Shown here piece after piece: positions 1-6,081 of a stretch of 17,878 nucleotides of DNA (position 1 is its first letter; every line of letters begins with the position of its first letter). The stretch spans positions 1-17,878 of the forward strand of contig JAZTYX010000028.1 of the NCBI GenBank assembly GCA_045637095.1, read 5' to 3'. The notes under the pieces were generated by a model that did not search any database, was not told the DNA's origin, and worked only from the letters and a program-made list of their open reading frames with translations. The position numbers and the translations under genes are program-made. The DNA comes from UMGS1649 sp045637095. Its GTDB lineage: Bacteria > Bacillota > Clostridia > TANB77 > CAG-465.

Positions 1-1
1 A

Positions 2-922
2 GAAGCTGAACTAAATAAGAAACTTACATTTATAGAGTCTTTTGATAATCTTACGGATGAAGAAGATAAGCCGTTTGGTAAAGGTGTAGAAAATGTAAAA
101 TGGTTTGGTATAAATAATGCAAGTAAAGAAAAACTAAATAAAAATGTAGAAGTTTTATTCTATGAAGAAGGAGATAATGAGAATAAAGAATTTGCAGTTA
201 AATTACAGACAAAAGAAGGCGATGAAATTATATTATATAAGACTAAATCAGACATGTCTTTTGATGAAATGTATAAAGTAATTAAACAAAAGGCAGAACA
301 ATACAAAGGTAATAAGAAATTTACAAAAGATGATGAAATATTAATTCCATATGTAAGAGTAAATGGATTAATTAGTTATAACGAACTTTATGGAAAAGCA
401 ATAAAAGATACAAACGGATTAATTATGTATGATGTTGTACAAAAGGTTAATTTTTATCTAAATGAAAAAGGGTGTAATTTAAAGAGCTCATTAAGTATGG
501 CAACGGAATATTTAAGTGCGGGGAATAGATATTTTTATTATACAGACACATTCGTAATTTTTATGAGTGAGGTGGAAACAGATAAACCATATTTTGCACT
601 TAAAGTAGATGATGACAATATAATAGAGAAAAAAGAAGAAAGCAATTTGCCTAAAATAGTAGACTTTACAGTTGTAGAACCTAAATCGGCTACCAATATA
701 CAAAAAGGTGAATACAAATTTTTCGAGGATGAAAAGTATGAATATTATTATGAAAGTAAGAAAACAAAATATGTTGTAGCCTACTTTAATAATGGAGATA
801 TGATAACAGTAGAAGAAGCGCGTAAGAATGGTAAAATAACAATTAGTCTCTTAGATGATTATGGCGTAGAATATATTAAGAAAGAAAAAGTAATAGGTAA
901 ATGTGGGACAATAATAAAATAG
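2..922 (+). CDS. Hypothetical protein, 3' part only
   Basis: The reading frame is open from the left edge of the window (first full codon at base 2) to the TAA/TAG region at 920-922, so the 5' end lies outside. The visible part is 306 residues, rich in Lys, Glu, Asn and Tyr, with no membrane segment or catalytic motif that I recognise. The last ~60 residues alternate short beta-like stretches (around YVVAYFNNGD) with a charged segment and a YGVEYIKKEK-type ending. This resembles a C-terminal module I have seen in clostridial hypothetical proteins, but I cannot name it. The first in-frame ATG is at 254, yet coding potential continues upstream without a stop or ribosome-binding site, so that ATG is internal. 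A strong terminator follows directly. Function unknown. Confidence 0.75.
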   Translation, partial: EAELNKKLTFIESFDNLTDEEDKPFGKGVENVKWFGINNASKEKLNKNVEVLFYEEGDNENKEFAVKLQTKEGDEIILYKTKSDMSFDEMYKVIKQKAEQYKGNKKFTKDDEILIPYVRVNGLISYNELYGKAIKDTNGLIMYDVVQKVNFYLNEKGCNLKSSLSMATEYLSAGNRYFYYTDTFVIFMSEVETDKPYFALKVDDDNIIEKKEESNLPKIVDFTVVEPKSATNIQKGEYKFFEDEKYEYYYESKKTKYVVAYFNNGDMITVEEARKNGKITISLLDDYGVEYIKKEKVIGKCGTIIK

Positions 923-934
923 TATAAATACAAG

Positions 935-980
935 ATAAAGTAATAACATTAATATAGTTATTACTTTATTTGCATTTTTC
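935..980 (+). terminator. Intrinsic terminator of the leftmost gene
   Basis: A perfect 13-bp inverted repeat (935-947 with 957-969) encloses a 9-nt loop and is followed by a T-rich tract (TTTGCATTTTTC). The stem is A/T-rich but long. It sits 13 nt after the stop codon of the leftmost gene and separates it from the lipid-kinase gene. Confidence 0.75.
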
Positions 981-998
981 GACAAATTCATATATAAT
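970..998 (+). promoter_or_regulatory. Promoter of the lipid-kinase gene
   Basis: A -35-like TTGCAT (970-975) and a consensus TATAAT (993-998) are separated by exactly 17 nt. The -35 starts right at the base of the upstream terminator stem. Transcription would begin near 1005, giving a leader of only about 13 nt that still contains the ribosome-binding site at 1008-1013. The element is inferred from sequence alone. Confidence 0.55.
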
Positions 999-1017
999 AT
1001 GCTCACTAGGTGGTAAT

Positions 1018-1941
1018 ATGTTAAGACTAGTTGTAGTAAATCCTGTTTGTGGTAATGCAAAAGGTGAGAGGTATTTAAAAGGTATTAAAAAGGTATTTGA
1101 AAATATAAAAAAAGATGGATTAATACCAAATGATGAAGTTGTATTTGAACTAACAAAATGTGTAGGAGATGCAACTGTAATTGTAAAGGAATATATTAAG
1201 AAATATGCTAAAGAGGAAATTGTGGTATATGTTGTAGGTGGAGATGGAACTTTAGGTGAAGTTGCTACTGCGTGTATAAATGTACCGAATATATCTATCG
1301 TAGCGATTCCAAAAGGTACAGGAAACGATTTTTCTAGAATGTTAAACGAATATACTGGCATGAGAAAAATAATCCGTAGAAGCCTTGTAAATGAGCCTGA
1401 AATGGTAGATAGTATACTACTTAATAAAGATAAAATCTGTATTAATGTATTAAATACAGGACTTGATGCAGCTATTGCAGATAATATGAATTTGTTTAGA
1501 AAATGGACATTCTTATCTGGTAGTATGAAATATAAATTAGCAATTGTATATACATTATTTAGGGCTAAACAGTACAGATTAAAGATAAGAGTAGATGATA
1601 AAATATTTAAAGGAAAATTTACTCTTGCTGCCATAGGTAATAGCAAATATTATGGTGGTGGAATTAAGATTTTACCTAATGCAGATATGTCTAATGGAAT
1701 ACTTGAAGTATGTTTAATTGATGCAACAACAATGCTTCAAAAACTAAACTTCTTACCTAAACTTATGAAAGGTAAGCATGAAGGACTTCCTGTTGTGCAT
1801 ATGTTAGAAGGTAAAGAAATTAGTGTTGTATCATATAAAAAGATACCAGTAAGTATTGATGGTGAAATAATACACACTAATAGATTTAAGGCTAAAATAT
1901 TAGAAAAAAGTATCAAAATAATAAAAACGCTTGACAAATAG
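1018..1941 (+). CDS. Diacylglycerol/lipid kinase (YegS/DagK family)
   Basis: A cytoplasmic, membrane-peripheral kinase expected to phosphorylate diacylglycerol or a similar lipid alcohol using ATP, which in Gram-positives recycles diacylglycerol released by lipoteichoic-acid synthesis. The 307-residue product has the usual length and motifs of the DAGK catalytic domain: an N-terminal VVVNPVCGNAKG strand-loop (residues 5-16), the nucleotide-binding GGDGT at 74-78 followed by LGEVATA, and PKGTGNDF at 98-105. The C-terminal half has the expected beta-rich lipid-binding part, including GNSKYYGGGIKILPNADMSNG and a terminal DGE-containing stretch. I chose ATG 1018 because AGGTGG lies 5 nt upstream. 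An extension to 970 would run through the terminator and lacks a binding site. The gene is monocistronic, with the tRNA promoter overlapping its end. The exact lipid substrate is not visible. Confidence 0.9.
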   Translation: MLRLVVVNPVCGNAKGERYLKGIKKVFENIKKDGLIPNDEVVFELTKCVGDATVIVKEYIKKYAKEEIVVYVVGGDGTLGEVATACINVPNISIVAIPKGTGNDFSRMLNEYTGMRKIIRRSLVNEPEMVDSILLNKDKICINVLNTGLDAAIADNMNLFRKWTFLSGSMKYKLAIVYTLFRAKQYRLKIRVDDKIFKGKFTLAAIGNSKYYGGGIKILPNADMSNGILEVCLIDATTMLQKLNFLPKLMKGKHEGLPVVHMLEGKEISVVSYKKIPVSIDGEIIHTNRFKAKILEKSIKIIKTLDK

Positions 1942-1959
1942 CGTTTAATAATATAAAAT
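1931..1959 (+). promoter_or_regulatory. Promoter of the tRNA-His/tRNA-Gln pair
   Basis: A consensus TTGACA (1931-1936) lies 17 nt before TAAAAT (1954-1959), placing the start of transcription a few bases before the tRNA-His 5' end at 1971. The -35 lies inside the last codons of the lipid-kinase gene, whose stop is at 1939-1941. A 6-bp inverted repeat (1925-1930 and 1941-1946) flanks the -35 hexamer. Confidence 0.65.
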
Positions 1960-1970
1960 AATTTGTGTTC

Positions 1971-2048
1971 GGTGGATATAGCTCAGTTGGTTAGAGCGCC
2001 AGGTTGTGGCCCTGGAGGTCATGGGTTCGACTCCCATTATTCACCCCA
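1971..2048 (+). tRNA. tRNA-His (GTG anticodon)
   Basis: The cloverleaf can be drawn by hand: acceptor stem GTGGATA (1972-1978) with TATTCAC (2038-2044), anticodon stem CCAGG/CCTGG (1999-2003, 2011-2015) around a 7-nt loop with GTG at 2006-2008, and a T loop with GGTTCGA. The encoded CCA is at 2046-2048. The extra G at 1971 opposite C73 (2045) is the G-1 identity element typical of tRNA-His; it is included in the span. Confidence 0.96.
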
Positions 2049-2061
2049 CAAAACAATATAT

Positions 2062-2136
2062 TGGGATGTCGCCAAGTGGTAAGGCACCACACTTTGACTG
2101 TGGCATTCGTTGGTTCGAATCCAGCCATCCCAGCCA
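2062..2136 (+). tRNA. tRNA-Gln (TTG anticodon)
   Basis: The acceptor stem TGGGATG (2062-2068) pairs with CATCCCA (2126-2132), followed by G73 and an encoded CCA (2134-2136). The anticodon stem CCACA/TGTGG (2087-2091, 2099-2103) holds the loop CTTTGAC with anticodon TTG at 2094-2096. A GGTTCGAATCC T arm is present. It lies 13 nt after tRNA-His and is almost certainly co-transcribed with it. Confidence 0.96.
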
Positions 2137-2141
2137 AATAT

Positions 2142-2170
2142 GAACACTCGTAAGGGTGTTCTTTTTTGTT
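2142..2170 (+). terminator. Intrinsic terminator after the tRNA pair
   Basis: An 8-bp hairpin GAACACTC / GGGTGTTC (2142-2149, 2154-2161, one G-T pair) with the tetraloop GTAA is followed directly by TTTTTTGTTT. It begins 6 nt after the tRNA-Gln CCA. Confidence 0.9.
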
Positions 2171-2191
2171 TGCATATTTACATGTTTTCAA

Positions 2192-2221
2192 TTGACAAAT
2201 CATTAATTTTTTTGCTAGTAT
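2192..2221 (+). promoter_or_regulatory. Promoter of the 557-residue membrane-anchored protein
   Basis: TTGACA at 2192-2197 and a -10-like TAGTAT at 2216-2221 are spaced by 18 nt, downstream of the tRNA terminator. A second AT-rich -10-like hexamer (TATAGT, 2223-2228) is too far away to use the same -35. The ribosome-binding site GGGGG (2237-2241) lies 7 nt before the ATG. Confidence 0.5.
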
Positions 2222-2248
2222 ATATAGTATAAATAAGGGGGAAAATAT

Positions 2249-3922
2249 ATGGAAAACAAAAAAAGCAACTCAAAAGTTATATGGGTAGTGTTAGCGTTTG
2301 TGTTACTATTAGCTATAGCAGTAGCTGGATATTTTTATTCAACAGCAACAACTACTGTAAATGTATATAGAAAAATAGTAACAGGAACAGTAAATAACGT
2401 TTTTGATACACAAAAAACAACTAAAAGAACTAAAACAAGTGTAGATATGCAGTTAGATTGTGACATGGATTTAATAGACACAGAGCTATATAAGGTGCCT
2501 ATAATTAAAACAATAAAAGACACAACATTAGTATTTAATGTGCAAGCAGATCCTGAAACTAACAAAGCAGTTATGCATATGAAATCTAAATATGAAAATG
2601 AAAAGATATTAGATGCATCAATATTTATGGATCTTAAAGAATCTAAAGCATATTTATATGCAAAAGATTTAATGGATAACTACTTAGAATTTAAGTTAGA
2701 AGAACAAGAAACTACAACAGAGCCAACTGAAGAAGAAAAAGTAAATAAAATAGCAATGGCAAAAGCTGAAATGATTCTAAAAGAAGAATTTTCTAAAATA
2801 ATAACTGAAGATATGTGTACTACAGAAGAAGGAGTGCATGTATTAAGAACAACTAGTACAAAGCTTATAGAAAACCTAAAAGTGGTTCTTGGAGAATTGA
2901 AAGCAAACGCAGAATTTTTAGAATGCTATGAAAATCCTGAAGAAATAAAGGAATCTTTAGATACAATAAAAGAAGCGTTAGATACAGATTTAATTGAAGA
3001 ATTTAATATAGAAGTAAGATTGGAATTAAGCTTTTTATTAAAAATGAAATCTCTAACAGTTAAAATGTATAATAAAGATATGGATATAGTATATACATTA
3101 AATGATGAAGCGTCTGTATTTAATGTAAAAGCAGATGGTAAAGATGTTGCAACAGTTAAATTAGAAGTTGTTGATGGAGAAACTACAGATAGCATTAAAG
3201 CTTCTTTTGATATAGTGGAAATAGGTAAGTGTGCAGTCAATGTTGAAATATCTACTAAAGAAATTGAAACTATAGATGAAGTTGATGCTTCTAAAGTTAA
3301 GGATTTCAACCAATTATCTATGTTTGACCTAATGGGCCTTGCAGCAAAATTAGAAGAAGGTAAAATGGGCGAATTAATAGAATTATATAACGATTATAAC
3401 CGAGCTATTATAGATAAAGCAAATCAAGCTGTACTAAATACTAATGTTGCTACAATAAATGACAAATTAACATTAGCATATGTTGATTTAAAAATGGAAT
3501 ATATGTCAGTTGCTGATTTTACTACGCTGAAGAACATTACAGTTGAAGGTAAAAAATATGCAAATGTAGAAGCGTATTATAAAGCGATAGTACCAGAAAT
3601 AGATGAAAACTCATCTAAATATGAAGTACCAGAAGGATATGAGTTAACAATTAGTGCCAATGGTTCTGCAGCTATTCAAAAGAGAGAAGTTAGCGGAAGT
3701 AGCGATCCTATTATAGATAAAGCAAATCAAGCAGTGGAAAAGTCAAATCTTGCACAAGCACAAAGTCTTGCATCTTTAACATGGGCGGATGCTTATTTGG
3801 ATGGATTGACTGGAAAAGCTTTAGAAAATAAAGTAAAAGATGAGCTAACTAAAAATGGAATAACAGTAGACGAATTTGAAATAATAGTAACAGATAAGGG
3901 TGTTACTGTAAATAAAAAATAA
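2249..3922 (+). CDS. Membrane-anchored extracellular protein of unknown function
   Basis: 557 residues. A short basic N-terminus (MENKKSNSK) is followed by one hydrophobic segment at about 9-29. I see no lipobox or clear signal-peptidase site, so it is probably a signal anchor with the rest of the chain outside the cell. Residues 30-380 are acidic and beta/alpha mixed, with repeated Leu/Val-Lys-Asp patterns; I do not recognise the domain. The C-terminal third carries two copies of an IIDKANQAV motif, starting at residues 387 and 488. Both are followed by an alpha-helical stretch of the kind seen after the hydrophobic helix in pseudopilin-like proteins (AQAQSLASLTWADAYLDG). The two motifs are encoded by an identical 24-bp direct repeat (3406-3429, 3709-3732). 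The start is supported by GGGGG 7 nt upstream. It is monocistronic, closed by a bidirectional terminator. Function unknown. Confidence 0.8.
   Translation: MENKKSNSKVIWVVLAFVLLLAIAVAGYFYSTATTTVNVYRKIVTGTVNNVFDTQKTTKRTKTSVDMQLDCDMDLIDTELYKVPIIKTIKDTTLVFNVQADPETNKAVMHMKSKYENEKILDASIFMDLKESKAYLYAKDLMDNYLEFKLEEQETTTEPTEEEKVNKIAMAKAEMILKEEFSKIITEDMCTTEEGVHVLRTTSTKLIENLKVVLGELKANAEFLECYENPEEIKESLDTIKEALDTDLIEEFNIEVRLELSFLLKMKSLTVKMYNKDMDIVYTLNDEASVFNVKADGKDVATVKLEVVDGETTDSIKASFDIVEIGKCAVNVEISTKEIETIDEVDASKVKDFNQLSMFDLMGLAAKLEEGKMGELIELYNDYNRAIIDKANQAVLNTNVATINDKLTLAYVDLKMEYMSVADFTTLKNITVEGKKYANVEAYYKAIVPEIDENSSKYEVPEGYELTISANGSAAIQKREVSGSSDPIIDKANQAVEKSNLAQAQSLASLTWADAYLDGLTGKALENKVKDELTKNGITVDEFEIIVTDKGVTVNKK
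3406..3732 (+). repeat. 24-bp direct repeat within the membrane-anchored protein gene
   Basis: Identical 24-bp copies at 3406-3429 and 3709-3732, 303 bp apart (101 codons, in frame), encode the same IIDKANQA residues. Flanking sequence has diverged. This marks an old internal duplication of a C-terminal module rather than a mobile element. Confidence 0.7.
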
Positions 3923-3962
3923 TAAAAATATTAGCTTATAATAATTAAAATATACAAGTAAA

Positions 3963-3990
3963 GAGCCGGTGATTTCACCGGCTCCTTTTG
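3963..3990. terminator. Bidirectional terminator between convergent genes
   Basis: A perfect 10-bp GC-rich stem (3963-3972 with 3975-3984; effectively 9 bp with loop ATTT) is followed by CTTTT on the plus strand and by CTTTACTTG on the minus strand. It ends the 557-residue gene from the left and the 108-residue gene from the right. Confidence 0.9.
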
Positions 3991-4008
3991 CTAGGGGAGA
4001 GATTTAAG

Positions 4009-4335
4009 TTATCCGCGATATGCAGGATTTCTTAAATTACTTGTGCGTTTGAAAACTGCGTATACTTCGCCGCGAGGATAAGTTCTGTACTGTTCCTTAG
4101 GACCAGGGTTCTTACTAGTGTAGTAAGTGGAATCGTAGTAAGGAACATCATTTCTGATGTCGCTTAAAACTTGTGCCTTAGCCTCTTCAGCAGTTCTTGC
4201 GAATACAGTAGTACAACTTCTTGTGCCAATGTATACCCAATACTCTTTGAGGAACTCAGGTTCTTCAGGGGTGTAGGTGCGAACGGGGGTAGTAGTGCGA
4301 TTCTTTCTTCCAAACAGTTTGCTAAAAAATTTCAT
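4009..4335 (-). CDS. Hypothetical 108-residue protein
   Basis: A small basic protein with no signal peptide or membrane segment. The first ~25 residues (MKFFSKLFGRKNRTTTPVRT...) form a basic, possibly amphipathic head and a Thr/Pro-rich linker. Then comes a compact domain with WVYIGTRSCTTVFARTAEEAKAQVL and a Tyr-rich C-terminal half. The pattern of beta-strand, then helix beginning at TAEEAKA, suggests a small alpha/beta fold, but I cannot assign a family. The start is firm: AAGGAG lies 8 nt upstream on the minus strand. Its codons are clearly GC-richer than those of the neighbouring plus-strand genes (about 48% G+C in 4261-4320), which could mean high expression or a different origin. It has its own promoter and terminator. 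Confidence 0.75.
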   Translation of the reverse strand: MKFFSKLFGRKNRTTTPVRTYTPEEPEFLKEYWVYIGTRSCTTVFARTAEEAKAQVLSDIRNDVPYYDSTYYTSKNPGPKEQYRTYPRGEVYAVFKRTSNLRNPAYRG

Positions 4336-4451
4336 GATGTTTTCTCCTTAGTGCTATAAAAATATTTTTTGTGCTAAATCAAATGACCAATCCGAAGAGA
4401 AACCTCCTTCGTTATTCCTCTTAAATTATTAATTGAAACAAATGATTGTAC
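4336..4451 (-). other. Long 5' leader of the 108-residue protein gene
   Basis: The predicted leader is about 115 nt. It contains a perfect ribosome-binding-type AAGGAGG (4402-4408, minus strand) that is not followed by a convincing open reading frame: the nearest start-like codon opens only three codons. Around it, CGAAG/CTTCG can pair as a short hairpin that would partly cover the AAGGAGG. It may be a regulatory leader or a remnant; nothing in it is recognisable as a known riboswitch. Confidence 0.35.
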
Positions 4452-4459
4452 ATATGAAT

Positions 4460-4488
4460 ATTATACCATAAAATCGAGGAAATATCAA
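4460..4488 (-). promoter_or_regulatory. Promoter of the 108-residue protein gene
   Basis: On the minus strand, TTGATA (4483-4488) is separated by exactly 17 nt from a consensus TATAAT (4460-4465), which is preceded by TATGG. It lies about 125 nt upstream of the ATG. Confidence 0.7.
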
Positions 4489-4521
4489 ATTATAAAAGAC
4501 TTTGAATGAATAACAGATAAC

Positions 4522-4553
4522 ATAAAAAGCACTCTTGTTAGAGTGCTTTTTAT
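4522..4553 (-). terminator. Terminator overlapping the lipoprotein stop codon
   Basis: A perfect 14-bp inverted repeat (4522-4535 with 4540-4553) has the tetraloop TGTT/AACA. On the minus strand the stem is rich in A at its foot, and its 3' arm ends in TTTTTAT. The stop codon of the minus-strand lipoprotein gene (4550-4552) is inside the stem. Confidence 0.85.
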
Positions 4554-4912
4554 GAGTATACTTTATCGATGTATCTGTTAGTAATTTCACCAGTACTTTT
4601 CATATAGAAAACAATCATGCGAGCTTTTACTGTTTCGCCTTCTTTAGCTTCCCAAAGCGGCATACTTCCAAACATTCCGGTATATCTTATAGTATCTTTT
4701 CCGGTAAGGTTATATTCTTCAGAGTATACAGTTACTTTTACTTCACGTTGTGCGGTGCCTGCAAACCATTGCCGTTTATCCAAATCTGTAATTACAACTT
4801 GAATATCTTTAGCATAAGAAACAGGTTGTTCTTTAGGAACATAATCGTTATTACATGAAGAAAGAATAAGTACAATAGATGCTAAAAGTATAAGAGATAT
4901 AAAACGTTTCAT
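4550..4912 (-). CDS. Small predicted lipoprotein
   Basis: 120 residues. The N-terminus (MKRF, a hydrophobic stretch, then LILSSC) is a classic lipoprotein signal with lipobox LSSC. Cys20 would be lipidated and the mature protein anchored on the outer face of the cytoplasmic membrane. The mature part is about 100 residues, beta-rich, with repeated short strands (IQVVITD, REVKVTVYS, ARMIVFYM); no catalytic motif is evident. I set the start at the ATG at 4910-4912 because AAGGAG lies 6 nt upstream and it gives a proper signal peptide. A longer reading to 5023 would run through the promoter. It is divergent from the receiver-domain gene across a shared 175-bp region. Function unknown. Confidence 0.8.
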   Translation of the reverse strand: MKRFISLILLASIVLILSSCNNDYVPKEQPVSYAKDIQVVITDLDKRQWFAGTAQREVKVTVYSEEYNLTGKDTIRYTGMFGSMPLWEAKEGETVKARMIVFYMKSTGEITNRYIDKVYS

Positions 4913-4960
4913 GTGTGACTCCTTATTAAATTTTTTTAGGCAAATATATTTTCTTGCGGT

Positions 4961-4989
4961 ATTATACCATAAATGCCAAAAGAATACAA
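4961..4989 (-). promoter_or_regulatory. Promoter of the lipoprotein gene
   Basis: Minus strand: TTGTAT (4984-4989), a 17-nt spacer, and TATAAT (4961-4966) preceded by TATGG, as in the promoter of the adjacent 108-residue gene. The -35 is imperfect, the -10 is consensus. Confidence 0.6.
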
Positions 4990-5031
4990 ACAAATAAAGG
5001 TAAAAGTGTAGAAAACTTAACATAATTATGA

Positions 5032-5037
5032 TATAAT
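5032..5037 (+). promoter_or_regulatory. Candidate -10 element of the receiver-domain gene
   Basis: A consensus TATAAT within TATGATATAAT lies 50 nt upstream of the start codon. No good -35 is present at the usual distance (TAGAAA), so this is a weak call. Confidence 0.4.
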
Positions 5038-5087
5038 AACGGAGTCAGAATAATATGCCAAAAATAATTATTTGAAGGAGTATGGAA

Positions 5088-5492
5088 ATGAAGAAAATTT
5101 TGATAGTAGAGGATCAACCGGAACTAAAGGTTGAGATGTTACTTAGGTTACTTGAAACGAACAAAATTAAGTTCGAATACGAAATAGTAAATAGTGTGAC
5201 CTCTGCTAAACGCTATTTGCACAAAAGAGCAAACGAGGTAGATGTAATTATCATGGACCTCGGACTTCCTACGTTTGATGGAGAGATGGTAACCAATCTT
5301 TTAGAAGGAGTACGACTCATATATGATCTTGAAGACTTTGATGTAAAGGTACCGGTTGTTATCAACTCTACAACATCTATTCCGAATTTCGAAAGACAAA
5401 AAGCGGATTGGGAAATGATGGGGCTTGAAATCTATAAAACGGATTTCATATTAAATATGAGACAATGGTTTATTAAATTCCTTAGTGAGTAA
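5088..5492 (+). CDS. Stand-alone response-regulator receiver domain protein
   Basis: 134 residues, made up of a single CheY-like receiver domain with no DNA-binding output domain. The acidic pair E8-D9 follows the first strand (KKILIVED). The predicted phospho-acceptor is D57 in VIIMDLGLP, the conserved Ser/Thr is in VVINSTT (about 93-94), and the switch lysine is in YKTDF (about 116). Such proteins relay phosphate from a histidine kinase or act by protein contact. Neither a kinase nor an output partner is nearby, so its pathway cannot be told from here. I chose ATG 5088 over ATG 5082 because AAGGAG (5075-5080) is 7 nt from the former but only 1 nt from the latter. Codons are GC-richer than in the large plus-strand genes. 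It is monocistronic with a strong terminator. Confidence 0.85.
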   Translation: MKKILIVEDQPELKVEMLLRLLETNKIKFEYEIVNSVTSAKRYLHKRANEVDVIIMDLGLPTFDGEMVTNLLEGVRLIYDLEDFDVKVPVVINSTTSIPNFERQKADWEMMGLEIYKTDFILNMRQWFIKFLSE

Positions 5493-5528
5493 ATAAAGGT
5501 CTTGGCTTTAGCCAAGACCTTTATTATT
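5492..5528. terminator. Bidirectional terminator between receiver and Smr genes
   Basis: A perfect 15-bp stem (5492-5506 with 5511-5525) has a TTTA loop. Its A-rich and T-rich feet give a T tract on both strands (TTTATTATTTTT on plus, TTTATTTACTC on minus). It lies between the convergent stop codons and overlaps both gene ends. Confidence 0.92.
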
Positions 5529-5988
5529 TTTGTATTTTATTATTTTTTCCAAGAATTGCAACTGTAACACCAAGGCCGCCTTCGGTGTAATCGGCAATGC
5601 AAAATTCTTTAATGTATGGGTGAGAAGATAAGTATTCGTGAACTGCTTCTCTTAAAACTCCGCCGTTACGCCCATGAATAATTCTAACACGTCCCAATTT
5701 TGCAAGAATTGCTTGGTCGATATATTTGTCTAAATCTGCTATTGCAGGTTCTTTATGCATATGCCTTAATGTTATTTCACCAGGTACCTCAGATGTTTCG
5801 AGTGTAATAGTGTGAGTGGATTTCTTTTTTGCAACCTCGTTTTCGTTTACAAATTCTATATTAGATATGTCTGTAGTTATTACAGAGTTTTCGTATCTTA
5901 ATGTAACTTTGTTTTTAGATATTTTTTCAATAATATATATTCTGTTAGAATTTGCTATTCTACAATATTTGCTTTCTAGATTGTTCAT
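5524..5988 (-). CDS. Stand-alone Smr-domain protein (MutS2 C-terminus-like)
   Basis: 154 residues. Residues ~75-150 match the Smr (small MutS-related) domain: an ITLRHMHKEPAIADL segment, KYIDQAILA helix, VRIIHGRNGGVLREAV (the IHGxxxGxLR motif) and EFCIADYTEGGLGVTVAIL at the end. Smr domains bind and often nick DNA or RNA. The N-terminal ~50 residues look beta-rich, like the small KOW-type domain that precedes Smr in MutS2. The protein therefore resembles the last part of MutS2 without the clamp and ATPase domains. The usual LDLHG-type first motif is changed (LRHMH), as it is in the LRG of MutS2. GAGGT lies before the ATG at 5986-5988, and an own promoter is present, so this is an intact small gene and not a truncation created at the window edge. 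Substrate unknown. Confidence 0.85.
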   Translation of the reverse strand: MNNLESKYCRIANSNRIYIIEKISKNKVTLRYENSVITTDISNIEFVNENEVAKKKSTHTITLETSEVPGEITLRHMHKEPAIADLDKYIDQAILAKLGRVRIIHGRNGGVLREAVHEYLSSHPYIKEFCIADYTEGGLGVTVAILGKNNKIQK

Positions 5989-6007
5989 TGCGTTTACCTC
6001 GTATAAA

Positions 6008-6036
6008 AGTATACCATAGAATATATCTTATAGCAA
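6008..6036 (-). promoter_or_regulatory. Promoter of the Smr-domain gene
   Basis: Minus strand: TTGCTA (6031-6036), 17-nt spacer, TATACT (6008-6013) preceded by TATGG. The start codon follows about 20 nt downstream, leaving a very short leader with GAGGT. Confidence 0.55.
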
Positions 6037-6059
6037 ATCATAAAATACTGAGGCTAAAA

Positions 6060-6065
6060 TATAAT
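6060..6065 (+). promoter_or_regulatory. Candidate -10 element of the carboxypeptidase gene
   Basis: A consensus TATAAT lies 16 nt before the GTG start, but the expected -35 position carries only ATCATA and the leader would be about 10 nt. Weak call. Confidence 0.3.
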
Positions 6066-6081
6066 TTAATAGGTGAGAATA

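Noticed and set aside
966..1646. Minus-strand open frame opposite the lipid-kinase gene (226 codons)
   Set aside because: Antisense to a gene with clear GGDGT and PKGTGND motifs; Ser/Thr/Pro/Phe-rich composition is typical of a shadow frame.
1925..1946. AAACGC/GCGTTT hairpin as a terminator of the lipid-kinase gene
   Set aside because: There is no T tract after it, and it flanks the -35 of the tRNA promoter; the stem includes the end of the coding sequence.
1991..2203. Minus-strand open frame covering the two tRNA genes
   Set aside because: It runs across both tRNAs and their terminator, so its translation reflects tRNA sequence.
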